64,000 nt of DNA from Halorubellus sp034808145 (GCF_034808145.1 NZ_JAXHGM010000002.1:586724-650723); one strand, 5' to 3'; positions 35,706 to 45,135 are shown, counted from the stretch's first letter. The notes: generated by a model not told the origin, from the letters alone. Translations and numbers: made by a program.

Positions 35706-36075
35706 GCGGTTCACGAGGCGAATGGAGCTGAGGACGAACATTGGGTAATGCCCGTCTCGGCGTATGCCGAGGCGCTCGTGGGTGAGGGGAACCTCCCGAA
35801 GGGTAACGTCGCCGGCTCTCGGGCTGACCTCTCGTGGGGCGAAAAGTACGCGGTGAACGAGCAGATGGCAGTGACGGCGGGGGAGATCGCGGACGGGGTC
35901 GGGCCGGGCGGGCCATATCTGGATGGACTTGACGCGCTGATCGCAGCGGTCGGTCTTGAACTGGACGCGCCGGTTGTTTCAGCTGATGTGGATCTCACTC
36001 ACGAGGAGACGAAGAAGGGGGTCGACGTCGATTCCAGCCCACAGCCACGACTGCTCACCGTTGATTTAGACAGCG
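35706..36075 (+). pseudogene. PIN-domain (VapC-type) toxin remnant
   Basis: Reading AEDEHWVMPVSAYAEALVGE and, after ~50 residues, LDALIAAVGLELDAPVVSAD then LTHEETKKGVDVD gives the C-terminal two-thirds of a VapC-like PIN-domain ribonuclease with its final acidic residues. The N-terminal strand with the first catalytic Asp is absent, no antitoxin gene is upstream, and the frame overruns the normal end. It is a relic of a VapBC-type pair. Confidence 0.65.
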
Positions 36076-36151
36076 GTCTCGTCAAGAGCGACCTCCGACA
36101 GTGCCCTGTCGGCGGGTCACATCAGCTATCACCGAGTCGATGTAACCAGTT

Positions 36152-36334
36152 CTAGACCGCTTCATGAAAGCGCTCAACGCCTAATTCCGAGAGAATCGTG
36201 GCTATCTTTCTGAGTGAACAACCAGTCTGATGAAGCCGGGCGGCGAACGCCCTGCCGGAAATCGCCGTCCGTTCGTTCTCCCAATCTTCTTCTAAATCTG
36301 CGTCGTAGCACTCGCTGAGCAGGTCTGCGAGCAT
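36152..36334 (-). pseudogene. IS6-like transposase N-terminal remnant, left copy
   Basis: The 60-codon minus-strand frame starts MLADLLSECYDADLEEDWEN and continues RLHQTGCSLRKIATILSELGVERFHEAV, the helix-turn-helix that opens haloarchaeal IS6-like transposases. The DDE core is missing. A homologous stretch in the same orientation lies at 43,995-44,150, so the two bracket the AT-rich glycan genes. Family name is from recall. Confidence 0.6.
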
Positions 36335-36366
36335 CTAACCAATTCACTCAACGACCTGCTCGTTCC
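36225..36366. repeat. Direct repeat flanking the glycan cluster, left copy
   Basis: The block around ttctaaatctgcgtcgtagc, followed by actcgctgagcaggtctgcg and a T/C-rich tail (cgttcctcaaact), recurs nearly unchanged at 44,005-44,150 in the same orientation. It is part of the transposase remnant and its terminal sequence. Confidence 0.75.
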
Positions 36367-36442
36367 TCAAACTGGCTAAACTAGACAGTGCTCTCATCCC
36401 CAACAATTTGCAGAGGCAAGAAACCGGGCTGGAGGGGCAGAA

Positions 36443-37651
36443 TTAGGTCGCCTCTTTTTGACCAAACCCATAAAGTACAGAAGCAATAAAAGTGGTTAAG
36501 CCTATGCCAAACAGTGAATAAGCCTCAAAGAACTGGCTCACCCCAATTCCCAATACTATACTAAATAATAGAATATCTTGAGAGCCTCCAGTTACTGTTT
36601 TCCGATATTGGTGCAAAATTGTTTTAGTGATCAACAAAATATATGACAGACCTCCAATTGCTCCTGCCGTCAAAAACAAGCGAAAATACGAGTTGTGAGT
36701 ATGTCTACCCTTGAATTCTTCAATAACGTACGGCTGAAGATAAGTTCCCGTATCTCCAGCACCATACCCTATGATTGGTGATTTGCCGAATGCTCGTAAA
36801 GCGGCGTCCCAGATATGAGGTCTACCTGTGAAGTTTATTGGTAATGGAATGATACCTGATGCAGCGGCCCAAACGGCGAGAATAATTATAATAGAGCCAA
36901 TCATGGCGAGTATGGCCATATTTCTGAAGAATATTTTTCCATAAAAATAGAATATAAGGTAGAGAGAAGTTATAATTATAAGGAGTAAAATGCTGCCCCG
37001 AGCTGTAGTCAAATATAAACCGAAGGAGTTTAGAACGAATAGTATCCACCCTTTGAAACTGTTCTGCTGGAGTCCTTCCTCTAATGAGGCTCCTGCGCCA
37101 ACCGCAGCAAGAACGCCTAGTTGGTTGGGGTTTTGAAGAACGGAACGAATCATTGGAATCTTACCTACAACTGGAATAGAAATGTCTCCACGCCATGCTA
37201 CCAAAGTTACTGGACCGATCTCCATGGGCCCTGTGATGACGGGAATAAGCCCTAATAAAACCAACAATCCGCTTGTCCGTGACACCATGCTTAGGAAAAA
37301 AGACAACGATATTTTTCTAGGCAATATAATCAAATTGACTACTAATACAGGCAAATATAAAACAACTCTCAGTGCGTCCCTAGCACTGGCCGTAGAATCC
37401 ATCATATCAATTAGCAAATTTAGGGAGTACAGAGCAAATATAACTAATAGCACTAAATAGATGTACCGCTGCGCCACCAGGTTTACATCTTCGGTCGATA
37501 CACAATAAAGCAAGAAACCAGTATACACCACTGCTACAATACTATAGCCCAATACAGTCGGTATGAGGTAAGAGTACGCTGCAATAGGAGCAATTAATAA
37601 AAGTATTGTCCAAATCCTAATGTACGTTTTCTGTAACCGTGCCTTACGCAT
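36443..37651 (-). CDS. O-antigen ligase-like / Wzy-type polysaccharide polymerase
   Basis: The 402-residue protein has about 10-11 hydrophobic segments and a Wzy_C-like loop: LTTARGSILLLIIITSLY, then GRPHIWDAALRAFGKSPI, GYGAGDTGTYL and HTHNSYFRLFLTAGAIGG. The GRxxiW and HnxyL-like patterns are typical of O-antigen ligases and polymerases that join lipid-linked glycans. The base composition is far more AT-rich than in the core (runs of ata, att, tta), a sign of transfer. A TATA box at 37,674-37,682 suits a leaderless mRNA. It is divergent from a GT4 gene. Confidence 0.82.
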   Translation of the reverse strand: MRKARLQKTYIRIWTILLLIAPIAAYSYLIPTVLGYSIVAVVYTGFLLYCVSTEDVNLVAQRYIYLVLLVIFALYSLNLLIDMMDSTASARDALRVVLYLPVLVVNLIILPRKISLSFFLSMVSRTSGLLVLLGLIPVITGPMEIGPVTLVAWRGDISIPVVGKIPMIRSVLQNPNQLGVLAAVGAGASLEEGLQQNSFKGWILFVLNSFGLYLTTARGSILLLIIITSLYLIFYFYGKIFFRNMAILAMIGSIIIILAVWAAASGIIPLPINFTGRPHIWDAALRAFGKSPIIGYGAGDTGTYLQPYVIEEFKGRHTHNSYFRLFLTAGAIGGLSYILLITKTILHQYRKTVTGGSQDILLFSIVLGIGVSQFFEAYSLFGIGLTTFIASVLYGFGQKEAT

Positions 37652-37673
37652 TAGCTTGTCTCACTGTTCTCAG

Positions 37674-37682
37674 CATAAAAAT
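37674..37682 (-). promoter_or_regulatory. TATA box for the O-antigen ligase-like gene
   Basis: On the minus strand atttttatg lies 23-31 bases before the ATG at 37,651. Confidence 0.45.
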
Positions 37683-37890
37683 CCCATCGAACCTCGCTTT
37701 CGTTCGAATCTCCAACTAGTCCAGTCTGGAGCGATATGCAGGAGAAGCAGAGAAGGTAAAGCGGAGGAAGCAGTCAATGTAGGAATAGATGGCCATTGCC
37801 TCCGCTATAGAAAGAGTCACGGTTAGCTCATGCACGATCAACATATATCAACACGAGGTCCTTCGATTAGCTTTAAAATAGAGGTTCCAA

Positions 37891-38997
37891 ATGAGAGTTC
37901 TACACATAGTTACTGATTCGTTTTGGGGCGGGGCTCAACAAATAGTCAAATCTTTAGCTATAAATGTGCCTGGAGAAGCAGCAGTAGCTTGTGGACCACA
38001 AGGCCGGCTTATAGATGAGCTAGAGTCGCATAACGTGCCTGTTTATATCCAACCAGCGCTGCAAAGTGCACCGGCACCAAGAGCGGATATTGCCACTCTC
38101 CGCTCTCTAATTGGATTGATCCGTGAGTGGGAACCAGAGATAGTGCACTGTCATAGCACCAAAGCGGGCGCATTAGGCCGAATAGCGAGTTTCATTGCAG
38201 GGGTCCCAAGTGTTTTTACGGTTCATGGGTGGGGTTTCTACAATAGTCAATTTGCGACCGTACAACCCTTCCTTTGTTGGGGAGAGCGAGTTTTGAATGC
38301 ATTCACTGATGAAACGGTTTGTGTCTCAGCTAATGATCTGGAACAGGGGCGGAATCACTCAATACTAAGTGATGATCAAGGCTGTGTTATTCACAATGGA
38401 ATCCCACGTCCTATGGTGGATGACGACATTAACCTCAAAGACCAACTCGATATTGCCGAAGACAGAATTACCATAGGAGCTGTTGCACGTTTATCTGAGC
38501 AAAAAAATCCGGTTGAAATACTCGAGGTTGCAGGTCGGCTACAGCAGAAAGGTTTTGCAGTCACGGCAGTACTAATCGGGGGTGGAGATCTGAGAGAAGA
38601 GTGTCAAAAATACGCAAAGGAGCAAGGCATTGATGCGAGAATTCCGGGATTCTGTGAGGATGCTTTGAGTCTGCTATCAGGACTTGATATATTTCTGCTT
38701 ACCTCCCGTTTTGAGGGACTGCCACTTACAGTACTTGAAGCAATGCATCTAGGCATTCCAATTGTCTCGTACGATATCGGTGGTGTTGGAGAAGCCGTCG
38801 TCGATGGTGAAACAGGATACATCGTGGATCAGATGGACACCGAAGCTTTTGTCGGTTTAACTGAAAAACTTGTAAAAGATGACCGGCTTCGCAAAGACTT
38901 TGGAAGAGATGGAAAAAAGCTTGCGAGAAGTAAATTCACTGAAAAACGCATGGCTCAGGAATATAACCAAGTGTATTCTGAGATCTATTCTAAGTAA
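37891..38997 (+). CDS. GT4-family glycosyltransferase
   Basis: The 368-residue GT-B enzyme starts MRVLHIVTDSFWGGAQQIVK, with the Gly-rich acceptor loop. HCHSTKAGALGRIASFIAGV lies in the N-lobe; the C-lobe has VARLSEQKNPVEILEVAGRL and the donor-binding EX7E-type segment SRFEGLPLTVLEAMHLGIPIV. It transfers a nucleotide-sugar unit onto a lipid-linked glycan at the inner membrane face. It is AT-rich like its neighbours. It overlaps the convergent sulfatase by 13 bases. AT-rich boxes at 37,842-37,849 and 37,872-37,879 could drive it. Confidence 0.88.
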   Translation: MRVLHIVTDSFWGGAQQIVKSLAINVPGEAAVACGPQGRLIDELESHNVPVYIQPALQSAPAPRADIATLRSLIGLIREWEPEIVHCHSTKAGALGRIASFIAGVPSVFTVHGWGFYNSQFATVQPFLCWGERVLNAFTDETVCVSANDLEQGRNHSILSDDQGCVIHNGIPRPMVDDDINLKDQLDIAEDRITIGAVARLSEQKNPVEILEVAGRLQQKGFAVTAVLIGGGDLREECQKYAKEQGIDARIPGFCEDALSLLSGLDIFLLTSRFEGLPLTVLEAMHLGIPIVSYDIGGVGEAVVDGETGYIVDQMDTEAFVGLTEKLVKDDRLRKDFGRDGKKLARSKFTEKRMAQEYNQVYSEIYSK

Positions 38998-40334
38998 CCC
39001 AGTTCCTTCAAATGTTCTTCAATCATCTCTTCGTCGTCAACCCCCTTGAGCTCGCCAGACCGACGTTTTTCCATTTCATCCAAATGGTTCTCAAGGCAGT
39101 TATTCAACTCTGAGTAAGCTTCATTCGAACTGGATAGTGTGTCCGTTTCTGAAGGGCATTCTGCGATGTCGAATAGAAATTCCCCATCTTCACGATGGCG
39201 CATTAGTTTCATGCCGTCTGAACGGCGGACTGCAGCATGATCTCGATTCAGGTCTTCCCCTACGTCTATAAAGACATGCTCTCTTGGACTTACGCTCTCA
39301 CAGGACAGATCAAAAGGAACGCCGTCCCACTTTGATGGAGGATTCATCCCGAGGTGAGCCAATACTGTTGGCGGTAAATCAATCAGGCCAATCTGCTCAT
39401 CAACTGTTCTGCTCGACAACTTTGGTGATGAAATTGCAAGGGGGACATGTACGATCTCTTCCCAAAATTCCTGAGGATGTCCACCACGCCTATGTTCTCC
39501 GTGCATATCACCATGGTCGGCCGTAAATACGATTAACGTGTTACTTAATTGTCCCCGCTGCTGTAGAGTCGAGAGAAGGGTGTCAATCTGGTCGTCAAGA
39601 TAACTGCACTCCGCTTTGTAAAGTCGCTGCTGGAGTTCCCAGTCTTCACTCGACAGTTCCTCAGGGTGATGAACTGCCTTTCGTGATAAATTCTGGCACC
39701 TGACTCGGTCAACTGGCTCATCAAGATATTGACGTTGATACCTATCTGGTGCCTCGTAAGGAGCGTGAACGTCCATGGGGTGCAACCAAGCAAACCACTT
39801 ACTTTCATTTTGACTCCATTCAAGAAGCGAGTCGACTAGCGCTTCAGATCGGACGAACCGACTTTCTTTACTGCTAAAGCCAACAAACAGATTGTCAAGG
39901 ATATGGTAGAATCGTAGGATTGTTTGAAAGGTAAGCCCCTCTTGGTTTAGATTTTTTCTCAGGAACTGTTTAAATGCCTTTAGATTAGATGTAGCGTCGG
40001 TGTCGGACATATGTTCGATTCCGCGATCATAGTTGTAGGCACTAGACGCAAATCGGTTATCTGTAAATCCTGCAGTAGAGTAGCCTTCATCGCTCAATTC
40101 CTCTGCCAGTGTTGGATGGGGGTCATTTTCTGCACTCGGGATCCCAAATCCATCCGTAGCTCCGGAGTATCGACTACTCAGGATTGCAGGGAAAGACCAT
40201 GGCGTGCCAGGACCGTTGGCAATACAGTTTGTAAAGTTAATACTTCGTGAAAATAATTCTGCTGTACGCGGCATAATATCCTCACAAACATGGTCGTTGC
40301 GTAGAGCGTCTACGGTGATATAGAGGACATTCAT
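38985..40334 (-). CDS. Sulfatase / alkaline-phosphatase-superfamily enzyme
   Basis: The 449-residue protein has the metal-binding start LYITVDALRNDHV and the second site TADHGDMHGEH, and the sulfatase-family position of the modified residue reads GTPWSFPAILSSRY. There is no Cys and no CxPxR; a Ser-x-Pro is present instead, so formylglycine formation by the classical route is unlikely. It may be a phosphoglycerol- or sulfo-transferase-like hydrolase acting on glycans. No signal peptide is seen. It sits in the glycan cluster with a strong TATA box at 40,359-40,366 and overlaps the end of the convergent GT4 gene. Confidence 0.82.
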   Translation of the reverse strand: MNVLYITVDALRNDHVCEDIMPRTAELFSRSINFTNCIANGPGTPWSFPAILSSRYSGATDGFGIPSAENDPHPTLAEELSDEGYSTAGFTDNRFASSAYNYDRGIEHMSDTDATSNLKAFKQFLRKNLNQEGLTFQTILRFYHILDNLFVGFSSKESRFVRSEALVDSLLEWSQNESKWFAWLHPMDVHAPYEAPDRYQRQYLDEPVDRVRCQNLSRKAVHHPEELSSEDWELQQRLYKAECSYLDDQIDTLLSTLQQRGQLSNTLIVFTADHGDMHGEHRRGGHPQEFWEEIVHVPLAISSPKLSSRTVDEQIGLIDLPPTVLAHLGMNPPSKWDGVPFDLSCESVSPREHVFIDVGEDLNRDHAAVRRSDGMKLMRHREDGEFLFDIAECPSETDTLSSSNEAYSELNNCLENHLDEMEKRRSGELKGVDDEEMIEEHLKELGYLE

Positions 40335-40944
40335 TGTGGGGAAGCAGTGAATGTGTAGTTAAAAAACCCTCGAATTGACTCTCTTGATAACTCCTACTAA
40401 AATAGTGATTTGATTCTTCGTCGCAGTAGATTCTGGCATTCAATGGAAGCGTTAATCTAGCGGACCTAAGCAGATGGAATGGGTGTATCCTTACCAACGC
40501 ACTGTAATCCGTCTCGGTTGTTCAAAAGTCTGCCATCGGCAATCCAGGCCAAGCAACCGAAGACGGTGAAGGGGCAAGCTAGCTTGGAGAACCATCGCGC
40601 TCCGCGCTCTCAGAGAGAATCTCAGTTACTCCTACTGACAGTTACTTGACGTTATTCACGGAATGCCTCAAATCGTCCTCAAACTTGACTTCATGGCACA
40701 TGAAATCCACGAGTACATTTCGTTTGAGCACGTAAAATGAAATAGAAGTTATGGGTTGGGGCGTACTCCTCCGGGTCTCGGTTGATCTTCAAGAATTTGG
40801 TGAGGACAAGCGATTGACGCAGTCAGCTCCAACCAATGTGCAGCAGGGTGACGCTATCCTTGGCGCTATAATCACAAGGTTTCTTTGTGCGTAACCGGAA
40901 AGCCAAAACACCAAGCGTAATGTGCAATACCTTGAGTTAGGATT
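40335..40944. other. AT-rich intergenic region, no supported gene
   Basis: The 610 bases hold the sulfatase promoter (ttaaaaaa at 40,359-40,366). A 25-codon open frame, 40,663-40,740, reads MPQIVLKLDFMAHEIHEYIS and ends at a stop; it could be the front of a lost gene. Nothing else is convincing. Confidence 0.4.
40359..40366 (-). promoter_or_regulatory. TATA box for the sulfatase gene
   Basis: On the minus strand ttttttaa lies 25-32 bases before the ATG at 40,334. Confidence 0.5.
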
Positions 40945-42051
40945 ATGAATACAAATGAAGAAATCAAAGTTGCCCACTCAGAGGCGCTTGATCGAGGTGG
41001 GGCACTGGTCGTGGCAGAGGAGATCGCGCGAGTGGTTGGGTCCGAACTTTTTGTTGGTTTTGAAAACCCGAGAGTCGTGGCAGATGACATACAATCCACA
41101 GAACTCTTTCAATCACATTTAAAACGAGAATTAAGTCATCGTTCAAGTACTATCCGTGACCTATGTTTCTTTTTCGACTGGCAGAATGTGCCCGAACTCC
41201 ATGAGGCCGATATTCTAATCGAAAGCGGGAATAACCCGGCATGGTACGTTCCTGGTGATGACCAATCAATAATTAGGTATGTGCATAGTCCACCATATGC
41301 GGCATATCACAGGTTCCACGACGTGGGAACCAACATTATAAAAAAGGTTTACGCGACTGCCCTTCGGACACTCTACCTCCAGACGATTCCTTACCCTGAC
41401 ATATGGATTGCAAATAGTGAACTCGTCGCACGGCGTATTGAGAAATACTGGGGGATCGAGGATGTGCGAGTCGTGTATCCCCCTATTGAAACTTCGAATT
41501 ATTATATCAGCAAGGATTCTGATTACTTTTTCACACTATCTCACCTAAGAGGTGAAAAACGGATTGACGAGATTGTGTCTGCTTTCGAGGGCATTGAAGA
41601 AACTCTTCTTGTCGGCGGTGATGGGCCAGCGAAGGCTGATCTCGAAAAAGAAGCGCCAAAGAATGTCCAGTTTCTTGGCTGGTTGACGGAAAAAGAAAAG
41701 CGAGAGCATCTCTCGAAGGCTCGGGCTTTCGTATTCAACGCCGATAGCGAGGACTTCGGTATCGCTCCCGCTGAGGCACTTGCATCGGGTACCCCAGTAA
41801 TTGGCGTTCGTGACGGATATACTAAAATCCAGATCCAAGATGGAAAGAACGGTTTACTCTATTCAAGAGGCGTGAAAGAACTAAGAGATAGTATTGTTAG
41901 TTTTGATATATCTCTATTAAATTGGGGGCCAGAGGAAATTGCAGCAGACGCAGAGAGGTACGCTAAATCCCGGTTTAGGCGGGAGATTATTCAGGCGGTT
42001 GAAGATGCGTCCGATGAGCGGGCTTCTCTATTGGGTCCGAGTAATCCATGA
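40945..42051 (+). CDS. GT4-like glycosyltransferase
   Basis: The 368-residue GT-B protein starts MNTNEEIKVAHSEALDRGGA. The C-lobe shows YFFTLSHLRGEKRIDEIVSA, ETLLVGGDGPAKADLEKEA, FLGWLTEKEKREHLSKARAF and the donor-site acid motif SEDFGIAPAEALASGTPVIG. It is a nucleotide-sugar transferase for a surface glycan. It overlaps the flippase start by four bases (ATGA), so the two are translationally coupled. AT-rich composition matches the cluster. Confidence 0.87.
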   Translation: MNTNEEIKVAHSEALDRGGALVVAEEIARVVGSELFVGFENPRVVADDIQSTELFQSHLKRELSHRSSTIRDLCFFFDWQNVPELHEADILIESGNNPAWYVPGDDQSIIRYVHSPPYAAYHRFHDVGTNIIKKVYATALRTLYLQTIPYPDIWIANSELVARRIEKYWGIEDVRVVYPPIETSNYYISKDSDYFFTLSHLRGEKRIDEIVSAFEGIEETLLVGGDGPAKADLEKEAPKNVQFLGWLTEKEKREHLSKARAFVFNADSEDFGIAPAEALASGTPVIGVRDGYTKIQIQDGKNGLLYSRGVKELRDSIVSFDISLLNWGPEEIAADAERYAKSRFRREIIQAVEDASDERASLLGPSNP

Positions 42052-43496
42052 CTCAAGATGATAGCTCTGTAGATATTAAATCCGAGACGATAATCGGAGG
42101 TTTCGGCCGCTCACTTCTATTAGTTGGTGGGTTTGGTGAGATAATTTTATTGACCAGATATTTTAAACCCAGTTTGGTAGGGTTTTTATATATAGCCCTC
42201 GCAGTTGCGCAGGTTGCAAGTCAAACTGTCGAAGGGTTCACCATCGCAATCAGAAAAAAAGTGAGCGAAGCTGAAACAAACCCACCCGATTATCTCGGTT
42301 TAGGTCTTCTGGCGGGGTTTGTATACGGTATAGTGGTGTACGCAGCCTACGCTATAATTTGGTTATTACTTGACTATCGACCATTTGAAATCTCAAGTGA
42401 AGTTGCTGCGTATGTCGCCTTCGTCTCTATTGCTCTAGGTTTATTTGTAGTTGCTAAGAACACATATAGCGGACTTGGGAATCCTGGCAATTCGATGATT
42501 CTGAATGCCGGGCGGACAGTTCTTCGGGTGATCCTTGTCATTCTCGTCATATCCATTAACGGTGGAATAGTTGAACTTCTAATATCAGTGGCTGCTGCGA
42601 ATCTTGCATTGACAGTGGTAATTCTCTCCATCATGCGGGTGACTCCCCGAATTCCAAACCGAAAAACAATATTCGGCACGATGACTTTTGCTAGGTTCAG
42701 TATACCTAACGCATTCGTTTTGAGACTGTACTCACGGCTTGATGTTATTTTGTTGGGTATCTTGGTCGGTGGTGCAGCAGCAGGATATTATGAATCCGCT
42801 CTTCGTCTAACTGTGCCCGCAATTACTATTTCAACAGCAGTCGGCCAAGCTTTGACAGTCAAAGCAAGCGAAAAGAGCTCAGCGGGCCTTCTCAAAACGA
42901 ATGATGTCTTATCGTATCCTCTACGATACGCAGGTGTATTTGCCTACCCGATGATTATTGGCGCTGTTGTGATTGGTGATCAAGTTCTCAAACTATTCTT
43001 CACACCGTCTTATCTTACAGCATGGTCAGCACTTATTGGCCTATCAATCTATCAGTTAGCACATAGTTATCGAATACAATTTTCAATGTTAAGTGATGGT
43101 ATCGGTCGTCCAAATCTGAACCTTTATATCAATACGATTACAACAATTGCCTATTTACCCGTTGCAGTTTCGTTGGGGCTAATATATGGTTTAGTAGGTA
43201 TAATAATCGCAACAGTTACAACCGAATCAGCTAGAATAGCCCTATATCTTCGCTATCTAAGAACCGACAGTATTGAACCAGCTATCCTTGCTCAAATTGC
43301 TCCTCAAGTGGTAGCTGCAACACTGATGGGAGGACTGATTTATATAATTCGTAATCTTGTTAACGCGACCTCAAACCTAGGGGTGGTTCTCTTGTTGATA
43401 ATCGGCGTCACGACCTACGTACTATCGCTATTGCTACTTGATGGGGGCCTAAGAAGTCTTGCTCGAAATCGTGTGGCGGTGTTCCGATCAGCGTAA
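42048..43496 (+). CDS. Wzx-type polysaccharide flippase
   Basis: The 482-residue MATE/MVF-fold protein has about 14 hydrophobic segments (for example LVGFLYIALAVAQVASQTVE, GLGNPGNSMILNAGRTVLRV, SIPNAFVLRLYSRLDVILLG, MLSDGIGRPNLNLYINTITT). Wzx-like proteins move lipid-linked oligosaccharides across the membrane. It is coupled to the upstream glycosyltransferase. With the ligase-like gene and two GT4 genes it makes a near-complete assembly set. Confidence 0.88.
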   Translation: MTQDDSSVDIKSETIIGGFGRSLLLVGGFGEIILLTRYFKPSLVGFLYIALAVAQVASQTVEGFTIAIRKKVSEAETNPPDYLGLGLLAGFVYGIVVYAAYAIIWLLLDYRPFEISSEVAAYVAFVSIALGLFVVAKNTYSGLGNPGNSMILNAGRTVLRVILVILVISINGGIVELLISVAAANLALTVVILSIMRVTPRIPNRKTIFGTMTFARFSIPNAFVLRLYSRLDVILLGILVGGAAAGYYESALRLTVPAITISTAVGQALTVKASEKSSAGLLKTNDVLSYPLRYAGVFAYPMIIGAVVIGDQVLKLFFTPSYLTAWSALIGLSIYQLAHSYRIQFSMLSDGIGRPNLNLYINTITTIAYLPVAVSLGLIYGLVGIIIATVTTESARIALYLRYLRTDSIEPAILAQIAPQVVAATLMGGLIYIIRNLVNATSNLGVVLLLIIGVTTYVLSLLLLDGGLRSLARNRVAVFRSA

Positions 43497-43654
43497 AGAG
43501 CGAAGCGGAGCGATTTTTTTAGTGCCTCATGCATGAAATCGCTTGCCTAAACGGATCAACCGTGCTCTGAGTCAGAATTTGTGGAGTGAGAGACGACACT
43601 GGAGCGTGCAATGCAGCTCGCTAACCGTCTCCATCTCGCTGGCTTATAGCTTTC
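43497..43654. other. Spacer between the flippase and the right IS remnant
   Basis: No gene is seen. gcgatttttttagtgcc just after the flippase stop (43,511-43,523) is a T-run that could serve as a terminator. Confidence 0.35.
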
Positions 43655-43800
43655 TTCTAAAGCCTTGATTCTCGGTACCTTTGGTGTCGAACGGGTACGT
43701 TCGACCGTCCATTATTTGGTGTAGAAAGCTAACCTACAGCCCCTTGATGGGGTGAATCCGGACCACGTCGCCATCGACGAGACCGTGATCCACGCCGTTA
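43655..43800 (+). pseudogene. IS6-like transposase fragment (DDE start)
   Basis: Plus-strand reading SKALILGTFGVERVRSTVHY, then a stop codon at 43,723, then KANLQPLDGVNPDHVAIDET. This is the HTH-to-first-Asp stretch of haloarchaeal IS6-like transposases (typical ...VQKADLQP...VAVDETVI). The in-frame stop and the missing remainder show it is dead. It points opposite to the fragment at 43,995. Confidence 0.6.
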
Positions 43801-43994
43801 AGACGGACACGTTACCGTTATTTACTTCCCTTTCTTTCGAGTCTCTCAGAGAATTCAACGCATTCGCTCCGGGTCCAGTTTGGCAAAGACCTTCGCTATA
43901 TGGTCCTCTGACTGAGTTGTGGCTTCGATCCACCGCCGTTGAGAGACGCAACCAATCGGTTGCTAATCGATCTATAATATGTCGTAGATGCAAC

Positions 43995-44106
43995 CTGTCT
44001 CGAGGCGCCGGACGGCGAACGCTCTGCCGGGCCTCGCCGTCCGCTCACGCTCATTAGCTTCTTCTAAATCTGCGTCGTAGCACTCGCTGAGAAGGTCTGC
44101 GAGGCC
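43995..44106 (-). pseudogene. IS6-like transposase N-terminal remnant, right copy
   Basis: The minus-strand reading GLADLLSECYDADLEEANER continues ERTARPGRAFAVRRLETGC and then breaks. It matches the left copy at 36,152-36,334, including SECYDADLEE and the GRAFA segment. There is no start codon in frame and the HTH end is lost. Confidence 0.6.
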
Positions 44107-44150
44107 CTTGACCAACTAACTCAACGACTTGCCCGTTCCTATAACTGATT
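44005..44150. repeat. Direct repeat flanking the glycan cluster, right copy
   Basis: Same block as 36,225-36,366, in the same orientation (shared words ttctaaatctgcgtcgtagc and caacgac-tgc-cgttcct). About 7.8 kb separates the two copies. Confidence 0.75.
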
Positions 44151-44214
44151 TAACCATTCAGTCTCCCATAAGGGTTAGTTTCTTGAGCCCTGGCGTAAAT
44201 ATGTCGATAGGTAT

Positions 44215-45135
44215 ATGACTTGGTTCCATCATGCCCTCGTCACTGGCGGTGCAGGCTTCATTGGCAGTCACCTTACTGACCGACTCGTTGAGAACTGTGA
44301 AGTCACGGTTTATGACGACTTCTCTAACGGTGACGCTGATCACGTCCCTGAGGAGGCTTCTGTCATTCAAGCCGATGTCCGCAAAAGGAAGCCACTCGCC
44401 GACGCCGTCGCCGAGGCAGATGTCGTGTTCCACGAAGCTGCGCAGGTTAGCGTCCAGCAGTCGGTCTCCAATCCCAAGAGTAGCCAGGAAGTGAACGTTG
44501 ATCCGATGCTGACGATTCTGGAATCTGCCCGAGACACGGACACACGCGTGATTCTCGCCTCCAGCGCCGCACTCTACGGCCATCCGATCTACCTCCCAAT
44601 CGATGAAGAGCACCCGAAAGAACCTACATCTCCCTACGGCCTCGAAAAGCTCACCGCCGACCACTACTGCAGGCTCTATCACGATCTCTACGAGGTTGAG
44701 ACGGTCGCACTGCGATACTTCAACGCTTATGGTCCGCGCCAGCAGGGCGGCGACTACAGCGGCGTCATCAGCATCTTCCGTGACCAAGCTTTGGCTAATG
44801 ACGACATCACTGTCGAGGGTGACGGTGAACAGACTCGGGACTTCGTTCATGTCGACGACATCGTTCAGGCAAACCTCCTCGCCGCAACCAGCGACGACGC
44901 AGTCGGCAAAGCGTTCAACATTGGAACGGGGGATAGCATCACGATCCGCGAACTCGCAGATACCATCAAGAACGTGACTGACTCTGAGTCCGACATCGTA
45001 CACGTCGACTCCCGCGAGGGAGACATCGACCGTAGTGAGGCATCGATAGACAAAGCACGAGAGGTTCTCGGATTCCAGCCAGAGTACACCGTTTTCGAGG
45101 GGCTCAGAGACTATCTCGGACAAGGTCGCCCCTGA
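44215..45135 (+). CDS. NAD-dependent sugar epimerase/dehydratase (GalE-like)
   Basis: This 306-residue extended SDR has the NAD motif VTGGAGFIGSHLTDRL, the catalytic Ser/Thr region ILASSAALYG and Tyr-x3-Lys in PYGLEKLTADHY, followed by ALRYFNAYGPRQ and RDFVHVDDIV. It is closest in look to archaeal UDP-glucose/UDP-N-acetylglucosamine 4-epimerases. It would supply a nucleotide sugar for the neighbouring glycan genes. Its base composition is nearer to the core than that of the AT-rich cluster, and it lies just outside the right IS remnant, so it may have a different origin. ATG at 44,215. Confidence 0.9.
   Translation: MTWFHHALVTGGAGFIGSHLTDRLVENCEVTVYDDFSNGDADHVPEEASVIQADVRKRKPLADAVAEADVVFHEAAQVSVQQSVSNPKSSQEVNVDPMLTILESARDTDTRVILASSAALYGHPIYLPIDEEHPKEPTSPYGLEKLTADHYCRLYHDLYEVETVALRYFNAYGPRQQGGDYSGVISIFRDQALANDDITVEGDGEQTRDFVHVDDIVQANLLAATSDDAVGKAFNIGTGDSITIRELADTIKNVTDSESDIVHVDSREGDIDRSEASIDKAREVLGFQPEYTVFEGLRDYLGQGRP

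Noticed and set aside
36443..43496. Reading the AT-rich cluster as a provirus
   Set aside because: No capsid, terminase, portal or replication genes are present; all five intact genes are glycan-assembly or sulfatase types.
43712..43993. A 93-codon minus-strand frame in the right IS remnant
   Set aside because: The plus strand here carries a recognisable transposase piece, so the minus frame is its shadow.
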